Part shown: positions 25,553-32,500 of the stretch, piece after piece
How positions within the stretch are numbered: position 1 is the first letter of the stretch
Layout: each line of letters begins with the position of its first letter
The notes under the pieces: model-generated
What the model was told of the DNA's origin: nothing
Databases searched by the model: none
What the model saw: only the letters and a program-made list of their open reading frames with translations
Program-made: the position numbers and the translations under genes
From: Natronohydrobacter sp.
GTDB taxonomy: Bacteria > Pseudomonadota > Alphaproteobacteria > Rhodobacterales > Rhodobacteraceae
Reading direction: 5' to 3'
Length of the DNA: 32,850 nt
Assembly (NCBI GenBank): GCA_020832585.1
Contig: JAFIEL010000016.1
Coordinates: 1 to 32,850, forward strand

Positions 25553-26032
25553 TCAGCGCTTCGAGAACTGGAAGCTGCGGCGGGCTTTCGCCTTGCCGTA
25601 TTTCTTCCGCTCGACCACGCGGCTGTCGCGGGTCAGGAAGCCTGCCGCTTTCAGCGCGCCGCGCAAGCTGGGATCGTAAAGCTGGAGCGCTTTCGAGATG
25701 CCGTGCTTCACTGCGCCGGCCTGACCGGACAGACCGCCACCGACCACAGTGGCCATGACGTCGAACTGATCGGCGACACCGGCTACCTGGAACGGCTGGC
25801 GCAGGATCATCTGCAGCACCGGACGCGCGAAATAGACGCTCATTTCCTTGCCATTCACCGTGACCTTGCCGGAACCGGGCTTGATCCAGACGCGCGCGAT
25901 GGCGTCCTTGCGCTTGCCGGTCGCATAGGCGCGGCCGAGCGCATCGCGGACAGGTTCGCGCGCAGGCGCTGCGTCAGCCGCCGGGCTGACCGCGGATTTC
26001 AGATCGTCGAGGGTTTTGAGATCTTCAGCCAT
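25553..26032 (-). CDS. rpsI: Ribosomal protein uS9
   Basis: Small-subunit protein of 159 residues. The C-terminal S9 domain starts at about 36 ([16 protein letters not shown]) and ends in the conserved [17 protein letters not shown] tail that reaches the P site. The N-terminal extension of about 30 residues (Ala/Asp/Glu-rich) is usual in alphaproteobacteria. Two ATGs are possible: 26038, overlapping the rplM stop as ATGA, and 26032. The second is chosen because GGAG lies nine bases before it but only three before the first. It is co-transcribed with rplM and ended by a strong terminator. Confidence 0.97.
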   Translation of the reverse strand: MAEDLKTLDDLKSAVSPAADAAPAREPVRDALGRAYATGKRKDAIARVWIKPGSGKVTVNGKEMSVYFARPVLQMILRQPFQVAGVADQFDVMATVVGGGLSGQAGAVKHGISKALQLYDPSLRGALKAAGFLTRDSRVVERKKYGKAKARRSFQFSKR

Positions 26033-26034
26033 GC

Positions 26035-26496
26035 TCATGCACTCCGCGTGTTTTTCTTGTTCATCGCGCGCACATCCAGCACTTCGGGCTGCTGTGCTTC
26101 ATGCGGATGCTCAGTGCCCGCATAGACGCGAAGATGGGTCATCTGCTCGCGCGACAAGGGCCCGCCGGGCAGCATGCGCTTGACCGCCTGCATCACGACG
26201 CGCTCGGGGAATTTCCCTTCGAGGATCTGGCCCGTGGTGCGCGACTTGATGCCGCCGGGATAGCCGGTGTGCCAGTAATTCGGCTTGGCACGCTTGTTGC
26301 CCGTCAACTGCACCTTGTCGGCGTTGATGACGATGACATTGTCACCCATGTCCATATGGGGGGTGAAGGTCGCCTTGTGCTTGCCGCGCAGGCGCATCGC
26401 GATGATCGAGGCAAGACGGCCCAGAACGATGCCTTCGGCGTCGATCAGGATCCATTTCTTGTCGATCTCTCCGGCTTTGAGAGAGTAGGTTTTCAT
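26035..26496 (-). CDS. rplM: Ribosomal protein uL13
   Basis: Large-subunit protein of 153 residues, first gene of the rplM-rpsI operon. [19 protein letters not shown] at the N-terminus, [18 protein letters not shown] and [12 protein letters not shown]-type sequence near 108-116 are typical L13 motifs. The ATG at 26496 begins [11 protein letters not shown], and AAGGAA lies about nine bases upstream; the longer reading to 26601 is rejected. In E. coli the product represses its own operon. Here the ribosome binding site lies in a small hairpin (26503-26518) that could serve similar control, which is inference. Confidence 0.97.
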   Translation of the reverse strand: MKTYSLKAGEIDKKWILIDAEGIVLGRLASIIAMRLRGKHKATFTPHMDMGDNVIVINADKVQLTGNKRAKPNYWHTGYPGGIKSRTTGQILEGKFPERVVMQAVKRMLPGGPLSREQMTHLRVYAGTEHPHEAQQPEVLDVRAMNKKNTRSA

Positions 26497-26502
26497 AGCA
26501 TG

Positions 26503-26518
26503 TTCCTTGAAACAGGAA
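26503..26518 (-). promoter_or_regulatory. Hairpin covering the rplM ribosome binding site
   Basis: TTCCT (26503-26507) pairs with AGGAA (26514-26518) around a six-base loop. On the mRNA the AAGGAA element is inside the stem, six bases before the ATG. Small, but well placed for translational control. Confidence 0.4.
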
Positions 26519-26558
26519 ATTCCGATGACCTCGCAGCAGACCCGCGCGGGATGGACGC

Positions 26559-26586
26559 TTTCTACAGATTCCCGCAGCCCGGTCAA
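26559..26586 (-). promoter_or_regulatory. Promoter of the rplM-rpsI operon
   Basis: On the minus strand TTGACC (26586-26581) and TAGAAA (26564-26559) have a 16-base spacer. The predicted start near 26552 gives a leader of about 56 bases. The AT-rich stretch just upstream (26595-26650) looks like an UP element, as expected of a strong ribosomal protein promoter. Confidence 0.6.
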
Positions 26587-26600
26587 GCGCGCAATCATCA

Positions 26601-26674
26601 ATAAAATTGTTATATAACAGTGTTTTACAATTTGGGTATTATTTTACCCCATATTAGCGCGGTATTTTCGCGCT
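26601..26674. repeat. AT-rich island with three palindromes between sseB and rplM
   Basis: TGTTATATAACA (26608-26619) is a perfect palindrome. GGGTA-N6-TACCC (26634-26649) and AGCGCG-N7-CGCGCT (26656-26674) follow. The last abuts the sseB-like stop codon and may help terminate that gene. Strikingly AT-rich against the GC-rich surroundings. Confidence 0.45.
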
Positions 26675-27448
26675 CTATCGCAGGCGCGGCGGGCGTTCGG
26701 GGTCCAGTCCGGGGCCTGTTGCGGGTGCCGGTTGTGGCAGATCGAAGCGCAGGCCCACCCTTGCGCAATCGGCAGCGCGGGGCGCATCGGCGCTCAGGAA
26801 GGTCACATCGAGCAGCGCGGCCTCTACCCCCGAGAAGCTCAGCGCGCCCTGCACGGCACGCGCAAGCGTCGCCTCTGCACCGGGCGCTGGGTCGACAAAG
26901 GCCAGCAGATGCCCGCGCGCGCCACTTTCATGGCTGGTGCCCACCAGATAGGCCATGCGCGCCAGCCCTTCCATCCGCGCGAGACGCTGGTCAAGCGCCA
27001 GAAGCAGCGCCTCTGGCAAGCCCTTGGGCGGATGCATCCCCGTGATCCGCGAGGTCAGTTCCTGCGGGCGTTCAGCAAGGGTCTGCGCCAGCCAGTCCAG
27101 AGTTTCCGGCGGCAGCAGGCGCGAAGAGGGCGCAACCCCAAGATTGAGCCCCAGCCCGGTTCCCTGCCCTGCAAGCAATTCGACCAGCACACGCCCCGGC
27201 ATGGCCGCATAGGGCGCAGGCAGGCCCGTGAACTCGGTCAGCCGCGCTTCCAGATCGAAGGCCAGAACGATCGGACCATCTTCCAGATCGAACAGTTTGG
27301 GCCGGATCTGTTCGCCTTGCGGTTCTTCTTCGAGAAGCAGGAAGATTTCCCCCTCGACCAGGCGCGCGTAGAATTGCAGGCGCAAGGCGTCGTCATCGGG
27401 TGCGGCTTCTGATGCCATCCATGCCTGATCCAGCAATGTCTGTGCCAT
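26675..27448 (-). CDS. SseB-family protein
   Basis: 257 residues. The N-terminal SseB domain (about 25-125) has ARLVEGEIFLLLEEE, LFDLEDGPIVLAFD and the GRVLVELLAGQGTGLGLNLG segment. The C-terminal SseB_C-like domain (about 150-235) ends with a disordered proline-rich tail. Family members are cytoplasmic, with no established biochemical activity; E. coli SseB was linked to sulfur-transfer enzymes by an old report, which I would not use for function. The ATG at 27448 is chosen because GGGGG is eight bases upstream; the GTG two codons earlier (27454) is the alternative. It is transcribed towards rplM with an AT-rich island between. Confidence 0.85.
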   Translation of the reverse strand: MAQTLLDQAWMASEAAPDDDALRLQFYARLVEGEIFLLLEEEPQGEQIRPKLFDLEDGPIVLAFDLEARLTEFTGLPAPYAAMPGRVLVELLAGQGTGLGLNLGVAPSSRLLPPETLDWLAQTLAERPQELTSRITGMHPPKGLPEALLLALDQRLARMEGLARMAYLVGTSHESGARGHLLAFVDPAPGAEATLARAVQGALSFSGVEAALLDVTFLSADAPRAADCARVGLRFDLPQPAPATGPGLDPERPPRLR

Positions 27449-27803
27449 CGTCACTACCCCCGTGTCTGACTGATCCTGTCAGCTAAAGCGCAAGGGCTGG
27501 ATTGACAAGGGACAGCGCAAATCGTGGCGGTCGATGCCCCGGATCGGCGCTGCAGAAGAAAATCCCTGATGAACGCGGGAATTCATGCGAATAAGTAAAT
27601 GTTTCCGGGTCGATCCGCCAGAATGCAGGACATTTTCCCCGCATCACCCCAACACCCGGACTGTGTTTCGCGGCGTGCGCTTGCCTGCGGAACAGGGTTT
27701 GCGCCTGCCTGATCCCCCGCAAGGTGCCAAGGCTTGCCACATGGACACACCCTTACTAGGTGGCTGGCAGAGATTAGACACCCCCCGCTCAAGGAGCATG
27801 GTC
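27449..27803. other. 355-base divergent spacer without a supported gene
   Basis: Lies between the divergent SseB-like and sulfurtransferase genes. It contains a short hairpin CTGAC-N7-GTCAG (27466-27482) and the inverted repeat ATTC-ATGC-GAAT (27581-27592), the latter within an AT-rich patch. Open frames here (27483-27740 minus and the 27585 plus extension) lack ribosome binding sites and family features. Promoters for both neighbours must lie here, but none stands out by eye. Confidence 0.5.
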
Positions 27804-28736
27804 ATGCTGCGCAACACTGCCCTTACATTGTCCCTGATCGCCCTGCCCTCGCTCGCGATGGCCACGCCGCAAGGCTGGAGCGTGCTGCTGGAACCGGCCG
27901 AGCTGGCTGGTATTCTGGAAGCTGATCCAACTGTCCGCGTCATCCATGTCAGCGGCGATTTCGCGGCGGGCCATATTCCGGGCGCGGCCTATTCACCCTA
28001 TGCCAATTGGCGCGGTGGTCCCACCAATCCGGGCGCGCTGCTGCCGGAACTGGAATATGAGCTGGAAGCCGCGCGTGTGGGCGTCGATGCCGATACGCCC
28101 GTGGTGCTGGTCCATTCGGGCGAGAATCAGACCGATATGGGCACCGCCGCCCGCGTCTACTGGACCCTGAAATCCTTGGGCGTTCAGGACTTAGCGCTGC
28201 TGAATGGTGGCTTTGCGGCATGGCAGGAGGCACAACTGCCGGTCTCGACCACGCCCACCGAGATCGAGGAAACCGGCTTCATGGCCGAATGGACCGATCA
28301 GTGGTATATTTCGACCTCTGAAGTGGCGGCGCTGGTGGAGGCCGGGGAAGCGCGCCTTCTCGACAGCCGCCCCAGCGGGTTTTTCGAAGGGATCGCATGG
28401 TCCATTGCGCGCCCGGGCACAGTGCGCGGCGCCGAGAACCTTGAATATGGCGATTTCTTCGACGGAAACCGTATGGTCGCCCCGGCGCGCGCCCGCGAGA
28501 TCGCCGAAGCCAAGGGCCTGACCGATGCCCCGATCACCGTGTCCTTCTGCAATACCGGACATTGGGCGGCGCTGAACTGGTTCGCGCTGAGTGAGCTGGC
28601 CGGGATCGAGAATACCCGCCTCTATGCCGAATCCATGGCCGAATACGCCATTCACGGCCATGCGCTTGACAATGAACCCAGCCGGATTGCCTATCTCTGG
28701 CGCTCGACAAAGCGCTGGGTTGACGGCCTGTTCTGA
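27804..28736 (+). CDS. Secreted double-rhodanese sulfurtransferase
   Basis: 310 residues with a signal peptide (1-20, cleavage near LAMA-TP), so periplasmic. Two rhodanese domains: the first (about 25-148, with AAGHIPGA) has SGENQTD (105-111) where the active-site loop should be and no cysteine; the second (about 165-290) has the catalytic C249 in SFCNTGHWAA. The one-active-domain layout is that of thiosulfate/3-mercaptopyruvate sulfurtransferases. The ATG at 27804 follows AAGGAG at a good distance; the ATG at 27798 is too close to it. It is followed by a YeeE/YedE-type channel gene, so the pair may take in or process thiosulfate or sulfane sulfur (inference from TsuA work and gene order). 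Confidence 0.88.
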   Translation: MLRNTALTLSLIALPSLAMATPQGWSVLLEPAELAGILEADPTVRVIHVSGDFAAGHIPGAAYSPYANWRGGPTNPGALLPELEYELEAARVGVDADTPVVLVHSGENQTDMGTAARVYWTLKSLGVQDLALLNGGFAAWQEAQLPVSTTPTEIEETGFMAEWTDQWYISTSEVAALVEAGEARLLDSRPSGFFEGIAWSIARPGTVRGAENLEYGDFFDGNRMVAPARAREIAEAKGLTDAPITVSFCNTGHWAALNWFALSELAGIENTRLYAESMAEYAIHGHALDNEPSRIAYLWRSTKRWVDGLF

Positions 28737-28764
28737 CATCGGCTTGCACCTGACACAGGTCCGG

Positions 28765-28817
28765 TTCATTTTCTTGCCACAAATACTCAAACTCGCCGCA
28801 CGCCCCCAAGCGTGCGG
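28765..28817 (-). repeat. Composite repeat element, copy 1 (hairpin plus TTGAGTATTT tail)
   Basis: A hairpin CCGCACGC-N6-GCGTGCGG (28796-28817) is followed, on the minus strand, by TTGAGTATTTGTGGCAAG and then an ATGAA box (28790-28765). A second copy of the tail with its own GC hairpin is at 32452-32494. It lies between the sulfurtransferase stop and the yeeE start. The role is unknown; the hairpin could be a terminator or RNA-stability element. Confidence 0.55.
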
Positions 28818-28844
28818 TCTGCGTTTCACGAAAGGGCCTGCCCC

Positions 28845-29960
28845 ATGTTCCTGCGCCGCGCCTCGGTCCTGTTGATCGCCCTCGGCTTCACGCTTTTTGC
28901 CTTTGTCATGGCCGGACCCCGCGCGGGGCTTCTGGTCATGGTGGGGCTTGGTTTTGGTCTGGTGCTTGAAGGGTTGCGCTTTGGTTTCGCCGGTCCGTGG
29001 CGCATGATCGTCACTGATCGCGACGGCCGCGGGCTGATCGCGCAATTAATCGCTATTGCCCTTGTGGCGGCAGTGGCCTTTCCGTTGCTTGCTGCCAATC
29101 CCGGCGAGCTTGTGCCCGCTCATGCGCCTGTCGGGATCGCCATGATCCTTGGCGCATTTGTGTTTGGCGCGATGATGCAGCTTGTCATGGGCTGCGGGTC
29201 GGGCACGCTGGTCAATGCGGGCAGCGGCAATCTGGTGGGGCTGATTGCGCTTGCGGGCTTCATCGGCGGCAGTTTCGCAGGCTCGTTGCATCTGGGCTGG
29301 TGGACGGGTCTGGGTGCGCTGCCGGTCCTGTCGCTGCAGGGGATGCTGGGCGCGCAGCTTGGGCTGATCGTCACGCTGGCAGGTCTGGCGCTGGTTGCGG
29401 CCGTGACTGTCGCCCGCGCCGCCCCCGGCAAGCGGATGCCCCCGCGCCGGTTGTGGATTGCGGCCTTGCTGATCGCGGCACTGGCGCTGGCCAATCTGGT
29501 GATCGCGGGCCAGCCCTGGGGGATTGTCTATGGTCTGGGCCTGTGGGGCGCGAAGATCGCACAGGCCGGCGGCATGGATCTGGGGGCCACGGCCTTCTGG
29601 GCGGCCGAGGGCAATGCCGCGCGCCTGTCTTCCTCAATCCTGACCGATGTGACCTCGCTGACCAATATCGGCCTGTTGATCGGGGCTTTTGCGGTCATGC
29701 GCTGGCGCGCGGAACCCGGTGCACAGACGCAACCGCTGACGCCTGCCTCCTACGGGGCGGTGCTGGGGGCGGCGCTGATCCTGGGCTATTCGGCGCGCAT
29801 GGCCTTTGGCTGCAATGTGGGTGCGTTTTTCAGCGGCATTTCCACCGGCTCGCTGCATGGCTGGGTCTGGCTGGTGGCGGCCTTCGCGGGCTCGATGCTG
29901 GGCATCAAGCTGCGCCCCGTCCTGCTGCGGCCTGCCAGCGTGAAAGGAGCTTTCGCATGA
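28845..29960 (+). CDS. YeeE/YedE (TsuA-like) membrane transporter
   Basis: 371 residues with about nine to ten hydrophobic spans. The two signature half-repeats are present: MQLVMGCGSGTLVNAGSGN (C117) and RMAFGCNVGAFFSGISTGS (C323). The conserved cysteines in the equivalent positions of TsuA guide thiosulfate through the membrane, so uptake of thiosulfate or a similar sulfur compound is likely, though the substrate is not proven. The ATG at 28845 follows AAAGGG at eight bases. It overlaps the next small gene by ATGA. The upstream partner is a secreted rhodanese, supporting a sulfur role. Confidence 0.88.
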   Translation: MFLRRASVLLIALGFTLFAFVMAGPRAGLLVMVGLGFGLVLEGLRFGFAGPWRMIVTDRDGRGLIAQLIAIALVAAVAFPLLAANPGELVPAHAPVGIAMILGAFVFGAMMQLVMGCGSGTLVNAGSGNLVGLIALAGFIGGSFAGSLHLGWWTGLGALPVLSLQGMLGAQLGLIVTLAGLALVAAVTVARAAPGKRMPPRRLWIAALLIAALALANLVIAGQPWGIVYGLGLWGAKIAQAGGMDLGATAFWAAEGNAARLSSSILTDVTSLTNIGLLIGAFAVMRWRAEPGAQTQPLTPASYGAVLGAALILGYSARMAFGCNVGAFFSGISTGSLHGWVWLVAAFAGSMLGIKLRPVLLRPASVKGAFA

Positions 29961-30130
29961 GCGCGCGCATTTCTCGTCCGATGGTCGCCCTCCTGGCGCT
30001 GGGGATCGTGGCTGCGATCCTTGCGCTGGATCTGGCGACAGCCGGTGCGCCGGATCTGTTCACGGCCCCGTCGGCCTTTGCCCTTGGCTCTGGCGCGGCC
30101 CCGACCGGCGCGCATTGCACCGGAAGCTGA
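29957..30130 (+). CDS. Small single-span membrane protein downstream of yeeE
   Basis: A 57-residue product. The start codon overlaps the YeeE stop as ATGA, and AGGAG lies about eight bases before it, a strong sign of real coupled translation. One hydrophobic segment (about 9-28) is preceded by two arginines. The tail ends in GAPTGAHCTGS-like sequence with a single cysteine (C54 in AHCTG). I do not recognise a family. Its linkage to a YeeE channel suggests an accessory subunit, possibly one that uses the cysteine, but this is inference. It is short enough to be missed by automatic calling. Confidence 0.7.
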   Translation: MSARISRPMVALLALGIVAAILALDLATAGAPDLFTAPSAFALGSGAAPTGAHCTGS

Positions 30131-30198
30131 GAAAGCCTCTGGCGGGTTGCGTGCGTTTCTGCTTTTCTGGCGCGGCACATAGCCATCGGAGTTTTCAC

Positions 30199-30777
30199 AT
30201 GCGCGCCCTTTTGCTGACCCTGCCCGCCGCTCTTGCCCTCGCGGCCTGTGTCGAAGTCGATATGACCGTCGAGGTTCTGGGCGAGGATGAGGCGCGCGTG
30301 ACGGGCTTCATGCAGATGCAGCGTCAGGTCTTCGATATGTCAGGCGGCGATGCCAGCTTCTGCCCGGAAGAGGACGGTGGCACGCTGACCCTGACCGACA
30401 CCCATGCACGCTGTGATTTCGACAAGACCGGCACCTATGCCGAGGTCATGCCCTCCGAGGGGGCTGGCGACTCGCCTGCGGATGTGCAGGGCGAATTGAC
30501 CTATCTGGGTGAAAACCGCGTGCGCGCCTTCCTGCCGCTGGCCGCGATGAATGAGGGCATGGAGGATATGGGCGATGATCCGCAGATGCTGGCCATGATG
30601 CGCCAGATGTTCGCGGGCATGTCTGTGAGTTTCACGATGAAGGGGCGCGAGATCGAAAGCTCGACCGGCACGATCTCGGCAGATGGCACCTCGGCCTCGA
30701 TCCAGATGGGGGTAGATGACCTGATCGCCCCTGACGAGGACCGGATCGGCAATTTCGAGACGATCCTGCGCTTCTGA
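30199..30777 (+). CDS. Small lipoprotein of unknown function (LppM-like?)
   Basis: 192 residues. It starts with a signal peptide and lipobox LAAC, giving an acylated C17 after cleavage, so it is anchored in the envelope. The following part is beta-rich, with CVEVDMTVEV and a later MKGREIESSTGTISADGTSASIQMGVDDL resembling LppM-type lipoprotein domains, though the match is tentative. Two further cysteines (in FCPEED and RCDFD) could form a disulfide. The start is fixed by GGAG seven bases before the ATG. It lies 68 bases after the small membrane protein gene and may be in the same transcript. A bidirectional terminator follows. Confidence 0.75.
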   Translation: MRALLLTLPAALALAACVEVDMTVEVLGEDEARVTGFMQMQRQVFDMSGGDASFCPEEDGGTLTLTDTHARCDFDKTGTYAEVMPSEGAGDSPADVQGELTYLGENRVRAFLPLAAMNEGMEDMGDDPQMLAMMRQMFAGMSVSFTMKGREIESSTGTISADGTSASIQMGVDDLIAPDEDRIGNFETILRF

Positions 30778-30795
30778 TCTGCGCGGGCGACAGAC

Positions 30796-30823
30796 AAAAG
30801 CCCCGCTTCACGCGGGGCTTTTT
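30796..30823. terminator. Bidirectional terminator between the lipoprotein gene and pgi
   Basis: GCCCCGC (30800-30806), loop TTCAC, GCGGGGC (30812-30818), flanked by AAAA on the left and TTTTT on the right, so a T-run follows the stem on both strands. It serves the convergent genes on each side. Confidence 0.88.
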
Positions 30824-30831
30824 CCATAGGG

Positions 30832-32439
30832 TCACGCCTGATGGGCGCGCAGATAGGCGACAAGCGCCTGTGTTGATGGATCCTTGTCGGACGCATCCGC
30901 GCCCTCGATCACCGGCCCGAGTGCGTTTGCCAGTTCCTTGCCCAGCTCCACCCCCCATTGATCAAAGGAATTGATGCCAAGGATCACGCCTTCGACAAAA
31001 ACGCGGTGTTCATAGAGCGCGATGATCTGGCCCAGCGTGAAGGGCGTCAGTTGCGGATAGATCAGCGTGGTCGAGGGGCGGTTGCCCGGAAACACCCGGT
31101 GCCGCGCCTGTCGGTCGAGTTCCGCGCCCTCCAGCCCTTTCGCGGCCATGATCGCGCGCGCCTCGTCCAGTGAGCGGCCCCGCAGCAGCGCTTCGGATTG
31201 CGCGAGGCAATTCGCGGCCAGCAACCGATGCTGATGCGCCAGTTCCGGCTCATGACCCTGCGCTGCCAGCAGAAACTCGCAAGGCACAACGCGGGTGCCC
31301 TGATGGATCAGCTGATAAAACGCGTGTTGGCCATTGGTCCCCGGCTCGCCCCAGACCACTGGCCCCGACTGGCGCTCCAGATCGCGCCCATCCATGCCGA
31401 CGCGCTTGCCGTTGCTCTCCATTTCCAGCTGCTGCAGATAGGCGGGCAGCCGTGCCAGTCGCTGATCATAGGGCAGCACCGCGCGCGTGGCATGGCCGCA
31501 GATCTGGTTGTGCCAGATGCCCACCAGCGCCAGCAGAACCGGCATATTCTGCGCAAACGGGGCCTCGACGAAATGCTGGTCCATCGCGCGCGCACCGGCC
31601 AGAAATTCGTCGAAGCGCGCAGGCCCCACCGCCAGCATCAACCCCAGCCCGATCGGCCCCCAGACCGAATAGCGCCCGCCGACCCAATCGGCAAAGCCAA
31701 AGACCCGCTCAGGCGCGATGCCGAAAGCGGCGGTCTTCTCAAGCGATGTGGACACCGCCGCGAATTGCGCGCCCGGATCGGCCACTTTTTCGGCCATCCA
31801 GTCGCGCGCGGTGCGGGCATTGGTCATCGTCTCGATGGTGGTAAAGGTCTTGGAGGCCACGATCACCAGCGTCGTTTCCGGGTTCAGCCCTTTCAGCGTA
31901 TCGGCGATATGCGCGCCATCGACATTGCTGACATAATGCAGCCGCGGCCCGTCATGCCAGGGTGCCAGCGCGAGTGTGGCCATGGCCGGGCCAAGATCGG
32001 ACCCGCCAATGCCGATATTGATGACATCGGTGATCGCGCCGCCCTGCCCTGTAATGCGCCCTGCGCGCACATCTTCGGCAAAGGCATAGGCGCGCGCGCG
32101 CACCGCGCGCAGCTCCGGCATGACATCCGCGCCATCGACCGTGATCACCGCATCATCGCCCGCGCGCTGCGCCACATGCAGCACGGCGCGGCCCTCGGTC
32201 TCGTTGATCTTCGCGCCTGAAAACATCGCATCGCGGGCACGCGCTACGCCGCTCTCCTCCGCGAGTGCCACCAGCAGATCCCGCGCCTGTGGGTCAACGT
32301 TGGTCTTGGAGTAATCCAGCCGCATCGCGCCGGCCGAAACAGTGAAATCCGCCGCCCGGCCAGCATCCTCGAACAGTTCCAGTATATGCCGCCCCTCGCA
32401 GGCGCGCTGGTGTTTCGCAAGCTCACTCCAGAGGCTCAT
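30832..32439 (-). CDS. pgi: Glucose-6-phosphate isomerase
   Basis: Interconverts glucose-6-phosphate and fructose-6-phosphate. It has 535 residues. Catalytic residues match E. coli Pgi: E341 in EMESNGK, H372 in [14 protein letters not shown] and K501 in GVELGKEL. The two signatures [14 protein letters not shown] (251-264) and [13 protein letters not shown] (489-501) are intact. The ATG at 32439 follows AAGGG at six bases; the longer reading to 32544 would overlap pgl. It lies 61 bases after pgl on the same strand, with a composite repeat between, in the usual Rhodobacterales carbohydrate operon that also includes zwf (not seen here). Confidence 0.97.
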   Translation of the reverse strand: MSLWSELAKHQRACEGRHILELFEDAGRAADFTVSAGAMRLDYSKTNVDPQARDLLVALAEESGVARARDAMFSGAKINETEGRAVLHVAQRAGDDAVITVDGADVMPELRAVRARAYAFAEDVRAGRITGQGGAITDVINIGIGGSDLGPAMATLALAPWHDGPRLHYVSNVDGAHIADTLKGLNPETTLVIVASKTFTTIETMTNARTARDWMAEKVADPGAQFAAVSTSLEKTAAFGIAPERVFGFADWVGGRYSVWGPIGLGLMLAVGPARFDEFLAGARAMDQHFVEAPFAQNMPVLLALVGIWHNQICGHATRAVLPYDQRLARLPAYLQQLEMESNGKRVGMDGRDLERQSGPVVWGEPGTNGQHAFYQLIHQGTRVVPCEFLLAAQGHEPELAHQHRLLAANCLAQSEALLRGRSLDEARAIMAAKGLEGAELDRQARHRVFPGNRPSTTLIYPQLTPFTLGQIIALYEHRVFVEGVILGINSFDQWGVELGKELANALGPVIEGADASDKDPSTQALVAYLRAHQA

Positions 32440-32451
32440 CGCAAACCCTTC

Positions 32452-32494
32452 TTCATCTTGCCTTAAATACTCAAGAACCGGGGCGCAGCCCCGG
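32452..32494 (-). repeat. Composite repeat element, copy 2 (hairpin plus TTGAGTATTT tail)
   Basis: Hairpin CCGGGGC-GCA-GCCCCGG (32478-32494), then, on the minus strand, TTCTTGAGTATTTAAGG and CAAGATGAA (32476-32452). It shares TTGAGTATTT, GGCAAG and ATGAA in the same order with the copy at 28765. It lies in the pgl-pgi gap. It may partly terminate or process the transcript between the two genes. Confidence 0.55.
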
Positions 32495-32500
32495 CCTTCC

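Noticed and set aside
27483-27740. 85-residue minus-strand open frame in the spacer before the sulfurtransferase
   Set aside because: No ribosome binding site, no recognisable domain, and it covers the expected promoter region.
29300-29956. Upstream part of the plus-strand frame that contains the 57-residue gene
   Set aside because: Out of frame inside yeeE, with low-complexity shadow composition; only the 3' portion from 29957 has a ribosome binding site and a plausible membrane span.
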